A stretch of 64,000 bases of DNA from assembly GCA_963738345.1 (NCBI GenBank), contig CAVTWI010000002.1, forward strand, positions 5,828,001-5,892,000, read 5' to 3'. Position 1 is the first letter of the stretch. Every line of letters starts with the position of its first letter. The position numbers and the translations under genes are program-made. Source of the DNA: Bog-159 sp963738345 (GTDB lineage Bacteria; Acidobacteriota; Terriglobia; Bryobacterales; Bryobacteraceae). The notes under the pieces are model-generated. The model was not told the DNA's origin and searched no databases. It worked only from the letters and a program-made list of their open reading frames with translations. This document shows, piece by piece, positions 33,834-44,175 of the stretch.

Positions 33834-35843
33834 TTACCAAACCCGGCAAGGATCCGCCGACACCATCGGATCGCCTGCCTTGCACGAAAACGCCTCCTGG
33901 AACTCCGGCATATTCTGCACTACGCCATTGGCGCGGAACTCGCCCGGCGAATGCGGATTGGTGGCGGCCTGCAACCTCGCCGCCTGCTCCGTGGCATTCT
34001 CACACCACACCTGCCCGAAGCCCAGGAAGAATTGTTGTTGCGGCGTAAACCCGTCCGCCTTGCCCACCATATGGTTCGCCAGGCTGTCCATCAACGCCAT
34101 ATAAGCCAGGTGAATGCCGCCGTTATCCGCCGCATTCTCACCCAGCGTTAACTTGCCATTCAGATGCGCATCCGGCACCGGGCTGAACCCAGCGTATTCC
34201 TTCACGATGCACTCCGCGCGCGAGTCGAACGCCTTGCCGTCCGCTTCCGTCCACCAGTCCCGCACATTGCCCGCGCCGTCGTATTTACGTCCTTCGTCAT
34301 CGAACCCATGCGTCAGTTCGTGCCCGATCACCGCCCCAATGCCGCCATAGTTCACCGCGTCACTGGCCTTCGGATTGTAGAACGGAGGCTGCAAAATGCC
34401 TGCCGGAAAGTTGATGTTGTTCATGTTCGGCGAATAGTAAGCATTCACCGTCGGCGGCGTCATGCCCCATTCGGCCTTGTCCACCGGCTTGCCGATCTTG
34501 GCGAAATTCCGCCTCTGCTCAAACTCGTGCGCCCGCAACACGTCGCCGTAATAATCGTCCGGCGTCACCTTCACGCTGCTATAGTCCCGCCACTTCTCCG
34601 GGTACCCGATCTTGTTGGCCACCGCGCGCAACTTATCGAATGCCTGCTGCTTAGTCGCCGGAGTCATCCAGGTGGCGTTGTCGATATCCTTGCGCATCTC
34701 CATCTCGATCTCGCCCACTAGTTGCAGCGCCCGTTCTTTGCTCGCGCCGTTGAAAGCCACCTTCACGAATTCCTGGCCCAGCGCCTCTCCCAGCGCCCGG
34801 TCCGTGGCGCGCACGCAACGCTTCCAGCGCGGCTGCATCTGTTTGGCGCCCAGCAGGATCTTTCCGTTGAAGTTGAAGTCTTCTTCTTCGAACGCGTGCG
34901 ACAACATATCCGCATGCGTGGTCAGCACATGCCACCGCAGATACGTCTTCAAATCCGCCAAGCTCGTATCCGCGATCAGCTTGTTCAGCCCCTTCACGAA
35001 GTCCGGCGACGTCACGTCCAAACTCTCGATAGGCGGAATGCCGATGGTGGTCAGGTACTTCTTCCATTCGAACTCCGGACTCAGCGCGGCCAGTTCCCCA
35101 ACCGTCATCTTGTGATAGGTGTTGGCCGGATCGCGCCGCGCCACGCGATCCATCGACGCCTGGGCCAGCGCCGTCTCGATCGTCATCACCGCGCGCGTCG
35201 CCGTCTCCGCATCGGCATCCGCGGCGCTCGAACCTTGAGCCTTGGCCAGCAGCGTGAACATGGTGTGCACGTGCTCTTCGTATTGCTTGCGCAGCTTCAC
35301 CGAACGCTCGTCGGTCTTCAGATAATAGTCCCGATCGGGCAATCCCAAACCGCCCTGATCCACATGCGCGATCTCCTGATCCGAATGCTTATCGTCAGGC
35401 TGCACATAGAACACGAACAGCGCGCGCATGCCCGCCAGGTGCAGCCGGACCATCTCGGCCGCCAAGTCCTGTTTGCTCGCCAGCTCGTCGATCTCTTTCA
35501 GCAGCGGCTCGATCGGCTGGATGCCTTTCCGTTCGATCGCAGGCTCGTCCATGCAGGCCGCATAGAAGTTGCCGATCTGCGAGTTCCCCGCCTTCTCCAG
35601 AATGCCGCGCTCGATAATCAGGTTACGGTCGGCCAATTCGTTGAACCGTGCCCAACGCGATTGGTCCGCCGGAACCGGATTGTTCTTTCGCCAACCGCCG
35701 CAAGCATACTGATAGAAGTTCTGGCAGGGATTAACCGAAGGGTCCATGGCCTTCAGATCCACCCCGGATGCCGACGGAGCATCGGCCGCCTGTAAAGCTG
35801 CCACGGCCAGGGCCGCCGCAAAAAGACAACGAAGCGTGTGCAT
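33834..35843 (-). CDS. pepO: M13-family zinc metallopeptidase (PepO/neprilysin-like)
   Basis: The ATG at 35843 (MHTLRCLFAAALAVAALQAA) gives a signal peptide; the frame is open to 35867. The 669-aa protein has the M13 N-terminal domain (NPCQNFYQYACGGW) and the C-terminal catalytic domain with VIGHELTHGFDDEG (zinc ligands of HELTH), LTLGENAADNGGI with the third ligand Glu, and the family end CRVW. It cuts peptides in the periplasm or outside. Length is normal for M13. It is convergent with the kinase gene. Confidence 0.93.
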   Translation of the reverse strand: MHTLRCLFAAALAVAALQAADAPSASGVDLKAMDPSVNPCQNFYQYACGGWRKNNPVPADQSRWARFNELADRNLIIERGILEKAGNSQIGNFYAACMDEPAIERKGIQPIEPLLKEIDELASKQDLAAEMVRLHLAGMRALFVFYVQPDDKHSDQEIAHVDQGGLGLPDRDYYLKTDERSVKLRKQYEEHVHTMFTLLAKAQGSSAADADAETATRAVMTIETALAQASMDRVARRDPANTYHKMTVGELAALSPEFEWKKYLTTIGIPPIESLDVTSPDFVKGLNKLIADTSLADLKTYLRWHVLTTHADMLSHAFEEEDFNFNGKILLGAKQMQPRWKRCVRATDRALGEALGQEFVKVAFNGASKERALQLVGEIEMEMRKDIDNATWMTPATKQQAFDKLRAVANKIGYPEKWRDYSSVKVTPDDYYGDVLRAHEFEQRRNFAKIGKPVDKAEWGMTPPTVNAYYSPNMNNINFPAGILQPPFYNPKASDAVNYGGIGAVIGHELTHGFDDEGRKYDGAGNVRDWWTEADGKAFDSRAECIVKEYAGFSPVPDAHLNGKLTLGENAADNGGIHLAYMALMDSLANHMVGKADGFTPQQQFFLGFGQVWCENATEQAARLQAATNPHSPGEFRANGVVQNMPEFQEAFSCKAGDPMVSADPCRVW

Positions 35844-35891
35844 GATTTCGATTGTACGCCAGCGCATGGTGCGAGGCGGCGCACTAACCGG

Positions 35892-36911
35892 CTAAGCGCA
35901 GCCCATCACTACCGTGTGGGGACTCCGCGGGATGGGGTGCGCGGTGATGTTGCCGAATCCCGCTTCGCGGTACATTGCGGCCAACTCGCTAAATGTGTAG
36001 GCATCCCCCCCCGCGGTGTTGGCCAGCATGGTCAAACTGAAAGCCGCGGCCACCGGCGGCGAAACGCGGTCTTCGTTGGGCACGAACTCTAGCGCCGCCG
36101 CGCGGCCTCCAGGTTTCAAAGCCGCCCGCACTTTTCGCAGCAGTCCAACGCACGTGGCCTTATCGAAATGGTGCAGGAAGTTCGTCAGCAGCACAATGTC
36201 GTACGGCCCGCCATAATCCACATCGAACGCGCTGCCAGGCAGCACATGATAGCGGTCTTGAACCCCCGCCTTCAGGGCATTCGCGCGAGCCACTTCCAGT
36301 ACGGCCGCCCAATCGACCGCGGTCACCTGGGCCTCCGCGTGTAACTTGGCCACCTCGATCCCGAAAAGTCCGTGGCCCGCGGCAATATCCAGCACTCGTA
36401 GCGGACCAATCAACCCGTCCAATACAATCGCACCCAACGGACCGGCCGACACGCTCATCATGGGCGCCATGCCGTGCGCGAATTCCACCCAGATCGGATT
36501 GTCCGGCTCCACTGAGCCTGCCCCCGGCAGAACCGTGTGGCCGCTGCGGACCGCATCCGCCAAACGATCGAACGGTTCGGCCATGGTGGCATGCCCCAGA
36601 AACCGCGCGGCATCCGCGATACACCCCGGCGAATTTGGATCAAGAAACGTCGCGCTAGTCGGCGTGTGCCGGTAGCGTCCCGACTCCTTGGCCAGAAACC
36701 CGATCACCGTCAGGTAGTCGCATAGAATGCGGATGCCGCGTTCCGATGCGCTACACTGGCTGGCCAGCGACGCTACATCTCCCGGTCCCGCGCCGATCGC
36801 CCGGAACAAATCCAGTTCAATAGCGGCCCGCAATGCCGCCGAGCGCTGATAGGCGATTAAAGTGTCAAAGACTAACTCGGGCGATGGCGCGTGCGCGCTC
36901 TGTGGACTCAT
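35892..36911 (-). CDS. SAM-dependent O-methyltransferase (family 2, dimerisation domain)
   Basis: The 339-aa protein has a winged-helix dimerisation domain (ALRAAIELDLFRAIG, CSASERGIRILCDYLTVIGF) and a Rossmann domain: motif I VLDIAAGHGLFGIEVAK, VTAVDWAAVLEVAR, DIVLLTNFLHHF and LKPGGRAA. Such enzymes methylate phenolic or hydroxyl groups of small molecules. Its start overlaps the response-regulator stop by four bases, so it is translationally coupled to the two-component genes. This is an odd partner for a Kdp-like system and suggests a different signal output. Confidence 0.87.
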   Translation of the reverse strand: MSPQSAHAPSPELVFDTLIAYQRSAALRAAIELDLFRAIGAGPGDVASLASQCSASERGIRILCDYLTVIGFLAKESGRYRHTPTSATFLDPNSPGCIADAARFLGHATMAEPFDRLADAVRSGHTVLPGAGSVEPDNPIWVEFAHGMAPMMSVSAGPLGAIVLDGLIGPLRVLDIAAGHGLFGIEVAKLHAEAQVTAVDWAAVLEVARANALKAGVQDRYHVLPGSAFDVDYGGPYDIVLLTNFLHHFDKATCVGLLRKVRAALKPGGRAAALEFVPNEDRVSPPVAAAFSLTMLANTAGGDAYTFSELAAMYREAGFGNITAHPIPRSPHTVVMGCA

Positions 36912-37672
36912 TCTTCATCCTTGATTGGGCTTGAATTCTCGACCAGGCTACCAATTTCGTTCGCGGGCGCGGCCCCTTCCTGGGCGGGCAGGTGGAACTG
37001 ATATCCGATGCAGGGTTCCGTCAATATATAGCGCGGCTTACCTGGTTCCGGTTCGATCTTCTTGCGCAATTGATTGATGAAGACCCGCAGATACACAACC
37101 TCGTTGCCGTAGTCCGGCCCCCACACGGCTTGCAGCAGGCGGCGATGCGTGATCGGCGTATTGGCATTGGTGGCCAAGTATTGCAGCAGGTCGAACTCCT
37201 TGCGCGTGAGCCGGATTTCCCGTCCCGAAGCGATCACCCGGCGCGCCACAAAGTTGATCTCCATGTCGCCGGTTTGCAAAGTCTGCGAGGCCGCTTCGGG
37301 CGCCAGTGGCGAGCGCCGCAAACCTGCGCGGATCCGCGCCAGCAGTTCCTGCATGCTGAACGGCTTGGTCACATAATCGTCGGCGCCCGCGTCCAGCGCG
37401 CTGATTTTGTCCTTCTCCATATCGCGTACGGAGAGCACCACAATAGCCAGGTCCCAACTCGCCCGTATCGCGCGGCAAGCTTCCAACCCACCCATGCCGG
37501 GCATCGCCAGATCCAGCAACACTAAGTCGTGGCGCCCCCGGCGCAGCACATCCAAAGCCTCTTCGCCGCTACGCGCATCGTTCACCGCGTAGCCTTGCGC
37601 GGTCAGCATCTTGCGCATTACGCGCCGGATCTGGAGATCGTCGTCTACAACCAGAATCTTGGCTCCGCTCAT
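36908..37672 (-). CDS. KdpE-like response regulator (OmpR/PhoB type)
   Basis: The 254-aa protein has a receiver domain (ILVVDDDLQIRRVMRKML, phospho-acceptor Asp54 in LVLLDLAMPGM, Lys103 in TKPF) and an OmpR-type winged helix (RLTRKEFDLLQYLATNANTP, VVYLRVFINQLRKKIEPEPG, GYQFHLP). The sequence is closest in style to KdpE. A non-conserved 25-residue tail follows. It overlaps the histidine kinase by four bases upstream and the methyltransferase by four downstream. No kdpFABC lies in this window. Confidence 0.9.
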   Translation of the reverse strand: MSGAKILVVDDDLQIRRVMRKMLTAQGYAVNDARSGEEALDVLRRGRHDLVLLDLAMPGMGGLEACRAIRASWDLAIVVLSVRDMEKDKISALDAGADDYVTKPFSMQELLARIRAGLRRSPLAPEAASQTLQTGDMEINFVARRVIASGREIRLTRKEFDLLQYLATNANTPITHRRLLQAVWGPDYGNEVVYLRVFINQLRKKIEPEPGKPRYILTEPCIGYQFHLPAQEGAAPANEIGSLVENSSPIKDEE

Positions 37673-39113
37673 ACGCTGGCCTCCTCATGCGCCAATGGCA
37701 GCGAAAACGAAAAAGTAGCGCCTTCACCCGGCTGGCTTTCCACCCACACCCGGCCGTCATGCGCTTCCACCACTTGCCGGGCAATAGGCAATCCCATCCC
37801 CATGCCTGTAACGTGGCCTCGCCCTTGTTTACCCCTATAGTATTTCTCGAAGATCTGTCGCTGTTCGTCCGGAGGGATGCCCGGTCCACGATCGCTCACG
37901 CTGATCACCACGCCCTTCTCTTCGCAATGTGCCCGAACCGTGACGGGCGATCCCGGCTGCGAGTACTTCAACGCATTACCGGCGATCTGCCGGATGACCA
38001 TCCGGATCAGCCCGGCATCGGCGGAAACCGGAGGCAAACCCTGCGGTAAATCGATAATCACTTGGGACCCTTCCGTCATCTCTTTCTCCAACGCCGAATA
38101 CACCAGGTCTTCCACCGTGTGTGTCTGTTTATCAAGGTCCACGTGGCCTGCTTCGATCCGCGCCATCTGGATGGCTTCGGTCATCATCGCACTCAGCCGC
38201 CCGCTTTCTTCGTCCATTATCTCAAGCCATTCCCGCTGATCGCGGCCGGGCGATTCCGCCAGCATCGCATCAATACCGGCGCGGATGGAAGTGAGCGGCG
38301 TCTGAAATTCGTGCGCCAAGGCATCCAGCAGCATGGACTTCAGTTCTTGATGGCGGCGCGCTCCTTCGGCTTGGCCTGCGGCATCCTGCTTCCGTGCACG
38401 GTCCATGGCTAAAGCCACCAGGTTGGCGATCGACTGCATTGCCGGCGCCGAAATTGAAGCATCCGTAAATCCGAGACTACCCGTCGCGCTCACTCCCAGA
38501 TTCACCGGCACCAGCGCAGTCACACCCTGATTGGCTCGCGATAAATCCGCGGATCCCGCCGTCTGTGTGAGTGCGTCTTCTGAAATATCTGCGGTAGTTC
38601 CCGTTCTGTACACGCGACCTGAAGGCCCGTCGAAAAATGCAACACCAGGACAACCAAAGATCCCCGCCACTTGGATAGGTACACTCTGCGCAAGAGCGCC
38701 CGCTGAGTTAGCCTGCATCAAGCTTCGACTCAGATCATACATCCGCTCGATCTCGCGTTCCCGTTGCGTGGCTTCGCGCGCCCGCTTCTTGAGCCGTGTG
38801 GATAGTTCACTGACCACGAACGACGTAATTAGAAAGGTGCACCAAGCCACCCAGTTCTGTGGGTCGTCGATGCCAGCGCCGGCACCGGCGGCAGAAAGTA
38901 ATAGTCCAGGCACAACATACTCATAATCGAAGCGACCGCCGCCTCGGGTAAACCCCAGAGCGTGGCCGCGCCAAGCACTACGAGTAAATAAGTAAGCGCC
39001 GCCGTAGTACTGTTTGCCTGGATAGTGTAGTGATACACGGATGACACACCAGTAAGGCCGCCGCCCATGATGAGTATGCGTAAAATCAATCGGCCTAAGG
39101 TTCGTTTTCGCAT
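37669..39113 (-). CDS. KdpD-like sensor histidine kinase (DUF4118-GAF-HisKA-HATPase), one frameshift
   Basis: Two frames join here. The first (39113 to about 38880) encodes the start of a four-helix DUF4118 membrane domain ending LDYYFLPPV; the second continues GIDDPQNWVAWCTFL and the rest. A loss of one base near 38874-38883 is the simplest explanation. The full protein has the membrane domain, a GAF-like domain, HisKA with phospho-acceptor His (DALAHEFQTPLTSI), and HATPase (N box QIAGNALKYSQPG, G1 SDRGPGIPP, G2 GMGMGLPIA). The large N-terminal KdpD/Usp domains of true KdpD are absent. Stop overlaps the regulator start (ATGA). Either a sequencing error or an inactivated kinase. Confidence 0.78.
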
Positions 39114-39131
39114 TGCGGTAAGCCAGTGGCT

Positions 39132-39137
39132 ATTATA
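39132..39137 (-). promoter_or_regulatory. Consensus -10 box upstream of the kinase operon
   Basis: TATAAT on the minus strand lies 18 bases before the ATG at 39113, so transcription would start about 10 bases before the gene. No good -35 is present. This implies a very short leader. Confidence 0.4.
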
Positions 39138-39228
39138 AAGCTACAAATCGAACGGCGCACGGCGCATCCCAGTCCCATTACATTTATCTGGCATCCCTAG
39201 TACTTTTACAACTGGTTTTACGGCCTTT

Positions 39229-39241
39229 TTGGTGTCACCAA
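39229..39241. promoter_or_regulatory. Small palindrome upstream of the sedolisin gene
   Basis: TTGGTGTCACCAA is a perfect odd palindrome, about 90 bases before the ATG at 39331, in the 217-bp divergent region. Possible operator; sequence only. Confidence 0.35.
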
Positions 39242-39317
39242 TTCTGACAAGGGTGCTATGCTGACGGCGTACCCTTTTACATTCTTGTTTCACCATCCAA
39301 AACCGCCTCAAAGCAAA

Positions 39318-39322
39318 AGGAG
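39318..39322 (+). promoter_or_regulatory. Ribosome binding site of the sedolisin gene
   Basis: AGGAG (within AAAAGGAG) eight bases before the ATG at 39331; it decides this start over the GTG at 39322. Confidence 0.75.
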
Positions 39323-39330
39323 TGTTTGTC

Positions 39331-40518
39331 ATGAAGTTAGGCTGTCTACGTCTATCCGCTAAGCTCGGAATCGTGCTTATTGCGGGAATTCCTGTATTCG
39401 CACAATCGCCGGATGGGTCAACCGACATTCTGCGGGGTTATTCGCACCCCCCCCTACTGCGGGTTGTGACTCCCGACGCGCGGCCCGATGCGGGCCCCAC
39501 CGGTATTTTCCCGGCGAAAATGAAAGTTGCCTACGGCCTGAATAGCATCACCAACAAGGGCAAGGGCCAGATCATTGCCATAGTAGATGCGTTCGACGAT
39601 CCGAACGCAGAAGCCGACCTCGGCACTTTCAGCACGCAGTTCAGCCTCCCGGCATGCACCACCGCGAATGGCTGCTTCAAGAAGATCGTTCCCACCGGCA
39701 CGCCGAAAGATACCAGCGGCTGGTCCAATGAAATCTGTCTCGATATCGAATGGGCGCACGCCATCGCGCCGGCTGCCAAGATCATCCTGGTCGAAGCCAA
39801 GAGCAACAGCAACGCGAACTTGTATGCCGCGGTTGACACGGCTGTAGCCAACGGCGCCACTGTAGTTTCCATGAGCTGGGGCGGCGGCGAGACCAGCAAC
39901 GAAACCACCACTGACTTCCACTTCAACGTTCCTAACGTCGTCATGTTGGCGTCCTCCGGCGACGGCGGGCATGCCGCTCAGTATCCGGCTGCGTCCCCCT
40001 ACGTGGTGGCGGTCGGTGGTACTTCCTTGACCATCAACTCCTCGACTGGCGCGTGGGTCAGCGAAACAGCGTGGAGCGGCAGCGGCGGCGGCACCAGCGC
40101 CTACGAAGCGGAGCCCACCTATCAGGGCGGCGTACAGTCCACCGGCAAGCGCGGTATTCCGGATGTGGCTTACGATGCGGACCCCAACACTGGCGTTCCG
40201 GTTTATAGCAGCTACAATTGCGGACGCTCCTGCGTCGTCGGCTGGGCCCAATTTGGCGGCACTAGCATCAGCGCTCCCCAGTGGGCGGGCATCATGGCCA
40301 TCGCCAACTCCTCGCGCAAAGCGGCCGGTAAGGCAAACCTGAACCAGGTACAGTTCCTTCTGTACCCGGCCGCCGAGACTGACTACCACGACATCACCAG
40401 CGGCACCAATGGCAGCTGCGGCACCCTGTGCACGGCCGTCGCCGGATATGACTTCGTGACTGGCGTCGGATCTCCGAAAGCCAATCTCTTGATTCCCGCG
40501 CTCGTAGCAACTCCGTAG
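39331..40518 (+). CDS. Secreted sedolisin-type serine-carboxyl peptidase (S53)
   Basis: The 395-aa protein has a signal peptide (cut near FAQS). The S53 catalytic set is visible: Glu134 and Asp138 in NEICLDIEWAHAIAP, Asp211 in ASSGDGGHAAQYPA, and Ser312 in FGGTSISAPQWAG, plus the calcium-binding end GYDFVTGVGSP. Unlike most S53 enzymes it has no large pro-domain: only about 60 residues lie between signal and catalytic domain. These enzymes cut proteins at acidic pH outside the cell, in keeping with an acid-soil bacterium. A strong terminator follows. Confidence 0.9.
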   Translation: MKLGCLRLSAKLGIVLIAGIPVFAQSPDGSTDILRGYSHPPLLRVVTPDARPDAGPTGIFPAKMKVAYGLNSITNKGKGQIIAIVDAFDDPNAEADLGTFSTQFSLPACTTANGCFKKIVPTGTPKDTSGWSNEICLDIEWAHAIAPAAKIILVEAKSNSNANLYAAVDTAVANGATVVSMSWGGGETSNETTTDFHFNVPNVVMLASSGDGGHAAQYPAASPYVVAVGGTSLTINSSTGAWVSETAWSGSGGGTSAYEAEPTYQGGVQSTGKRGIPDVAYDADPNTGVPVYSSYNCGRSCVVGWAQFGGTSISAPQWAGIMAIANSSRKAAGKANLNQVQFLLYPAAETDYHDITSGTNGSCGTLCTAVAGYDFVTGVGSPKANLLIPALVATP

Positions 40519-40531
40519 TGCGGATCATTTC

Positions 40532-40565
40532 GCGGCCCGGCGCCAGTTGTGGCCGGGCCGCATTT
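40532..40565 (+). terminator. Rho-independent terminator after the sedolisin gene
   Basis: A perfect 10-bp stem GCGGCCCGGC / GCCGGGCCGC around a 10-base loop is followed by ATTTT, 14 bases after the stop codon. The clearest terminator in the window. Confidence 0.85.
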
Positions 40566-40719
40566 TCCCTCGCAGCCCCCTCCCCAGAAGCAGCTCCGAA
40601 GCTTGACACCACCGTAATAATCCAGTCATACTAGTTCCCTCTCGCTTATTCAGATTTTGGGCTCCGTGAGGAGAGTACTATACCGCCACGCAAGAGAGTG
40701 GCAACGAAAGGGAACGCCA

Positions 40720-43700
40720 ATGACAACGGGGAAAACGCTGCTCGCCGCGTTCGTTTGTTTGCTTGTACTTCTAATCTGTCCGACGGCCTTCGGCCAATCT
40801 ACTGGCATCATCTCCGGCACCGTATCAGATGCTTCGGGTTCCGCCATCGCCGGAGCCAAGGTGGAAGTGAAGGCGCCTGCCATGGGCCTCACGCGCGATT
40901 ACACGACCGACGAGTCGGGACATTTTCTGGTATCGCTGCTGCCTGTCGCCACCTACACCGTTAGCGTTGGCTTCGCCGGCTTCCAATCCGCCGAACAAAA
41001 GGATGTTCGCCTGCAGGTCGACGAACATCGCGAAGTCAATTTCAGGCTGGTGCCCGCATCCGTTAAGGAAAGCGTGGAAGTAACCGCCACGGCCGTCGCG
41101 GTGGAAACTGCCAACCCCACTCTCGGCCAGGTGATCACCTCCCAACAGGTGGCCGAACTTCCGCTGAATGGCCGCGACTTCGTACAGTTGGCCACCCTGA
41201 CTCCCGGCACCATTACGGAAACCAATCCGCAAAGCTTCTTCAACGGCGGCCCCAGCAGCGAAGTTTCGGCGCGCGGATCTTTCTCGTTGTCTGTCGGCGG
41301 ATCGCGCGCCAACAGCACGGACTGGCTCTTCGACGGCAACGACAACAACGAACTGACCGCGGGCGGCATCTCCATTCTGCCTTCGATCGATGCCATCCAG
41401 GAATTCAAAGTTCTCACTTATAACTATTCCGCGGAGTGGGGCACGCGTGCGGGCCCGACTGTGCTGGTCACCACTAAATCCGGGTCGAACGCCTATCACG
41501 GGTCGCTGTTTGAATTCTTCCGCAACACCGATCTGGACGCCCGCAGCTTCTTCGCCAGCTACACGGAACAGTTCAATCTGAATCAGTTCGGCGGTTCGCT
41601 CGGCGGGCCCATCAAGAAAGACAAGACCTTCTTCTTCGCCGATTACCAGGACAAGATGCAGCGGCACGGCATCCCGTTCACGGGCCTGGTTCCATCCGTC
41701 GCCATGCGCAACGGCGACTTCACGAACGACGCTTTCGGCAATCCGCGTTCGAACTTCCTCACCAATCCCTACGTGACCGGCGCGCCCGATACGCATTTTC
41801 AATGCAACGGTGCCGGCCAACCCATGCCGGTAGCCGCCAACGGAAGCCAGGCCCCCGGCGTCGACTGCAACAAGATTCCCCAAGCTTGATCACATCCGAT
41901 CGGCCAGAAGATGATCAATCTCTATCCGCTGCCCAATGCCAACAACCCGGCGCTCGGCTACAACTACGTGAATGAACCGGTGCGGAAACTGAACGAAGGC
42001 GAGTTCGACGTCCGCCTGGACCACAACGTCTCGTCGAAGGATTCCGTCTTCGCGCGCTTCAGTTACGATCAGGCCACCTCGTTCGTTCCGGGCGGTTCGC
42101 CGGGATTTGCCGAAGCCAACGCTTTCGGCAGCACACAAGACATCACCAACCACGGCCGCAATGCGGCGCTCTCGGAAACCCACGTCTTTTCCGAACGCAC
42201 CGTGAACCAGTTCAGCGTCGGCTATAACCGCATCTTCAACTACATCACCTCCTACGGCACCGGCTCGTGCGAGGCCCAGAAGATCGGTATTCCGGGCGCG
42301 AACCTGGGCGGTATCAGTTGCGGTTTGACCTCCACCGAACTGAGCGGTTATTGGTCGCTGGGCGATCGCGGATTTGCTCCGTTCCAGGGCGGAACCAACG
42401 TCTTCTCCTTCTCCGATTCGCTCGACATGGTGCGCGGCGACCACGACATCAAGATCGGCGGGAACATCCGCGCCAACCAGATGAACGTAATGGCCAGCGG
42501 CTTTCAGGATGGCTACTGGATCTTCAGCGGCGATTGGGGTGGAGAGCCCGCGGCCTCGTTATTGTTGGGCTTCCCGGATCTGGCCATTCACGATCAGACT
42601 TTCGATGGCACCATCACCGGCCGCCGCTGGAAAATGTACCGGCCATATGTCCAGGACGATTGGCGCGTAACCAAAGACCTGACCTTGAATTTGGGCTTGG
42701 CATGGGCGCTGGTAACGCCCATCAGTGAAGTGGCCAATCGCCAGGCGGATTTCGTTCTGGCCACGCAAGCTTCCTGATCGCCGGGCAGAACGCCAACTCC
42801 TGGGCCGGCATCAAGATGGATCAGACCGCGCTCGAACCCGGCTCGGCGTGGCCTGGAAACCGTGGGGCAGCCAGACCACCGTACTCCGCGGCGGCTATGC
42901 CATCTTCCACGATTCGTCGTGGAACCAGGGCGCGCAAGGCCTTTGGCAGAACCCGCCGTACTATGCCGAGTCCGACGCCTTCGCGTTCGGCGGCGGATGC
43001 CCATCGCGACGTCCGCCTGCGCCACGCAGTATGGACAAACGCCCTATCCGGCGATTAGCGTTTCGGACGGCTTTCCGATCTTCACCGCGCCGCCCGATCC
43101 GAATTCGTTTACCGGAACCATCCAGTCCCAAAACACCAACTTCAAACAGGGCCGCGTGCAGCAGTTCAACGTCAACGTCGAACACCAGACTGCCGGGCCA
43201 GGTGGTGCTCACCGCGGGCTACGCCGGATCGCGGGCATCGCACATCCTGGTCGACGGCAATAATTTGAATGTGACTTCCCCGACGGCCTGCGGCACTGTT
43301 TCCGGCTACACGCTGGGCTGCGGACCGGGCGGCTCGTTCGTCGGCCTTCCGGCGCCCAACTTCCCCTACTCCACCATCTCCAACATCAACGATGTCGGCA
43401 TCGCGCACTACGACTCTCTGCAGATCAAAGCCGAGACCAAGAGCGCGCGGCACGGCCTCTACGCGCTGATCGGCTACACTTACTCGCGGAACAACGACAC
43501 CGGCTATTCCGATGGCTTGGGCAGCAACTTGGGCGCTACTTACTTCCCCTTGCCCGGATGGCAACAGTTGGATTGGGGTCTGTCGCAGATCAACCTGAAC
43601 CATGATTTCACCGCCAGCCTGATTTACGAACTGCCCTTCGGCAAAGGCAAGTCGCATGGGCAGTTCACTGGAGCGCTCCGCTGAACGCCGTTCTGGGAAA

Positions 43701-44174
43701 CTGGGAACTCACGGCAATTCAGAAAGTCACTTCCGGCTTCCCGATTTTCGTAGTTGCCAACAACGGTTCGGGCGTCAACTTCCAGAACAATGGCAACAGC
43801 CTGATCCGCCCCAACCAGAGTTTGCAATCCGGTGCTCAGTAACCCGAGCATCAGTGAATGGTTCAATACCAGTTGTTTCGTCGATCCTCCCACTGGCGAA
43901 TTGGGGAACGCCGCGCCGCACTCCGGTCTCCGGACCCAACTTCGTGAATACCGATTTCTCGGCGATTAAGCACTTCGTCCTGCCCTGCGCGAGGGAATGC
44001 GGCTCGATTTCCGGTGTTGAGGTTTTCAACCTGCTGAATCACCCGCAATTCGGGACGCCCGGCAGCGGCGTCTGTGCGTCTTGCCCGCAGCTTGATACGC
44101 CGGGCTTCGGATCCATTAACACTACGGTCAATAATCCACGGTTGGTCCAGCTTGCGCTTAAATTCTTGTTCTAA
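40720..44174 (+). pseudogene. TonB-dependent receptor with carboxypeptidase-regulatory domain, multiply frameshifted
   Basis: The start is an ATG at 40720 (MTTGKTLLAAFVCLLVLLIC, signal) after AAAGGGA. The carboxypeptidase-regulatory domain (GIISGTVSDASGSAIAGAKV), plug (PLNGRDFVQLATLTPGTITE) and barrel of an Oar-like acidobacterial receptor can be followed to the end (VQLALKFLF), about 1150 residues, if at least seven breaks are bridged: a stop at 41887, and frame changes near 42768, 42842, 42998, 43195, 43678 and 43840. Between the breaks the residues remain well conserved (INLYPLPNANNPALGYNY; LGVAWKPWGSQTTVLRGGYA). This pattern is more like local sequence error than ageing decay, but the gene as given is not translatable. 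It would import large ligands, possibly sugars, across the outer membrane. Confidence 0.8.
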
Positions 44175-44175
44175 C

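Noticed and set aside
34722..35795. 357-codon antisense frame in the M13 peptidase gene
   Set aside because: Arg-rich complement frame; the peptidase is intact.
40825..41883. 352-codon antisense frame in the receptor gene
   Set aside because: Complement frame; the receptor's plug domain is clear in the sense direction.
41880..41900. TGA at 41887 as a recoded codon in the TonB receptor
   Set aside because: Other frame breaks close by point to indels; TTGATC appears with compensating changes rather than a functional TGA.
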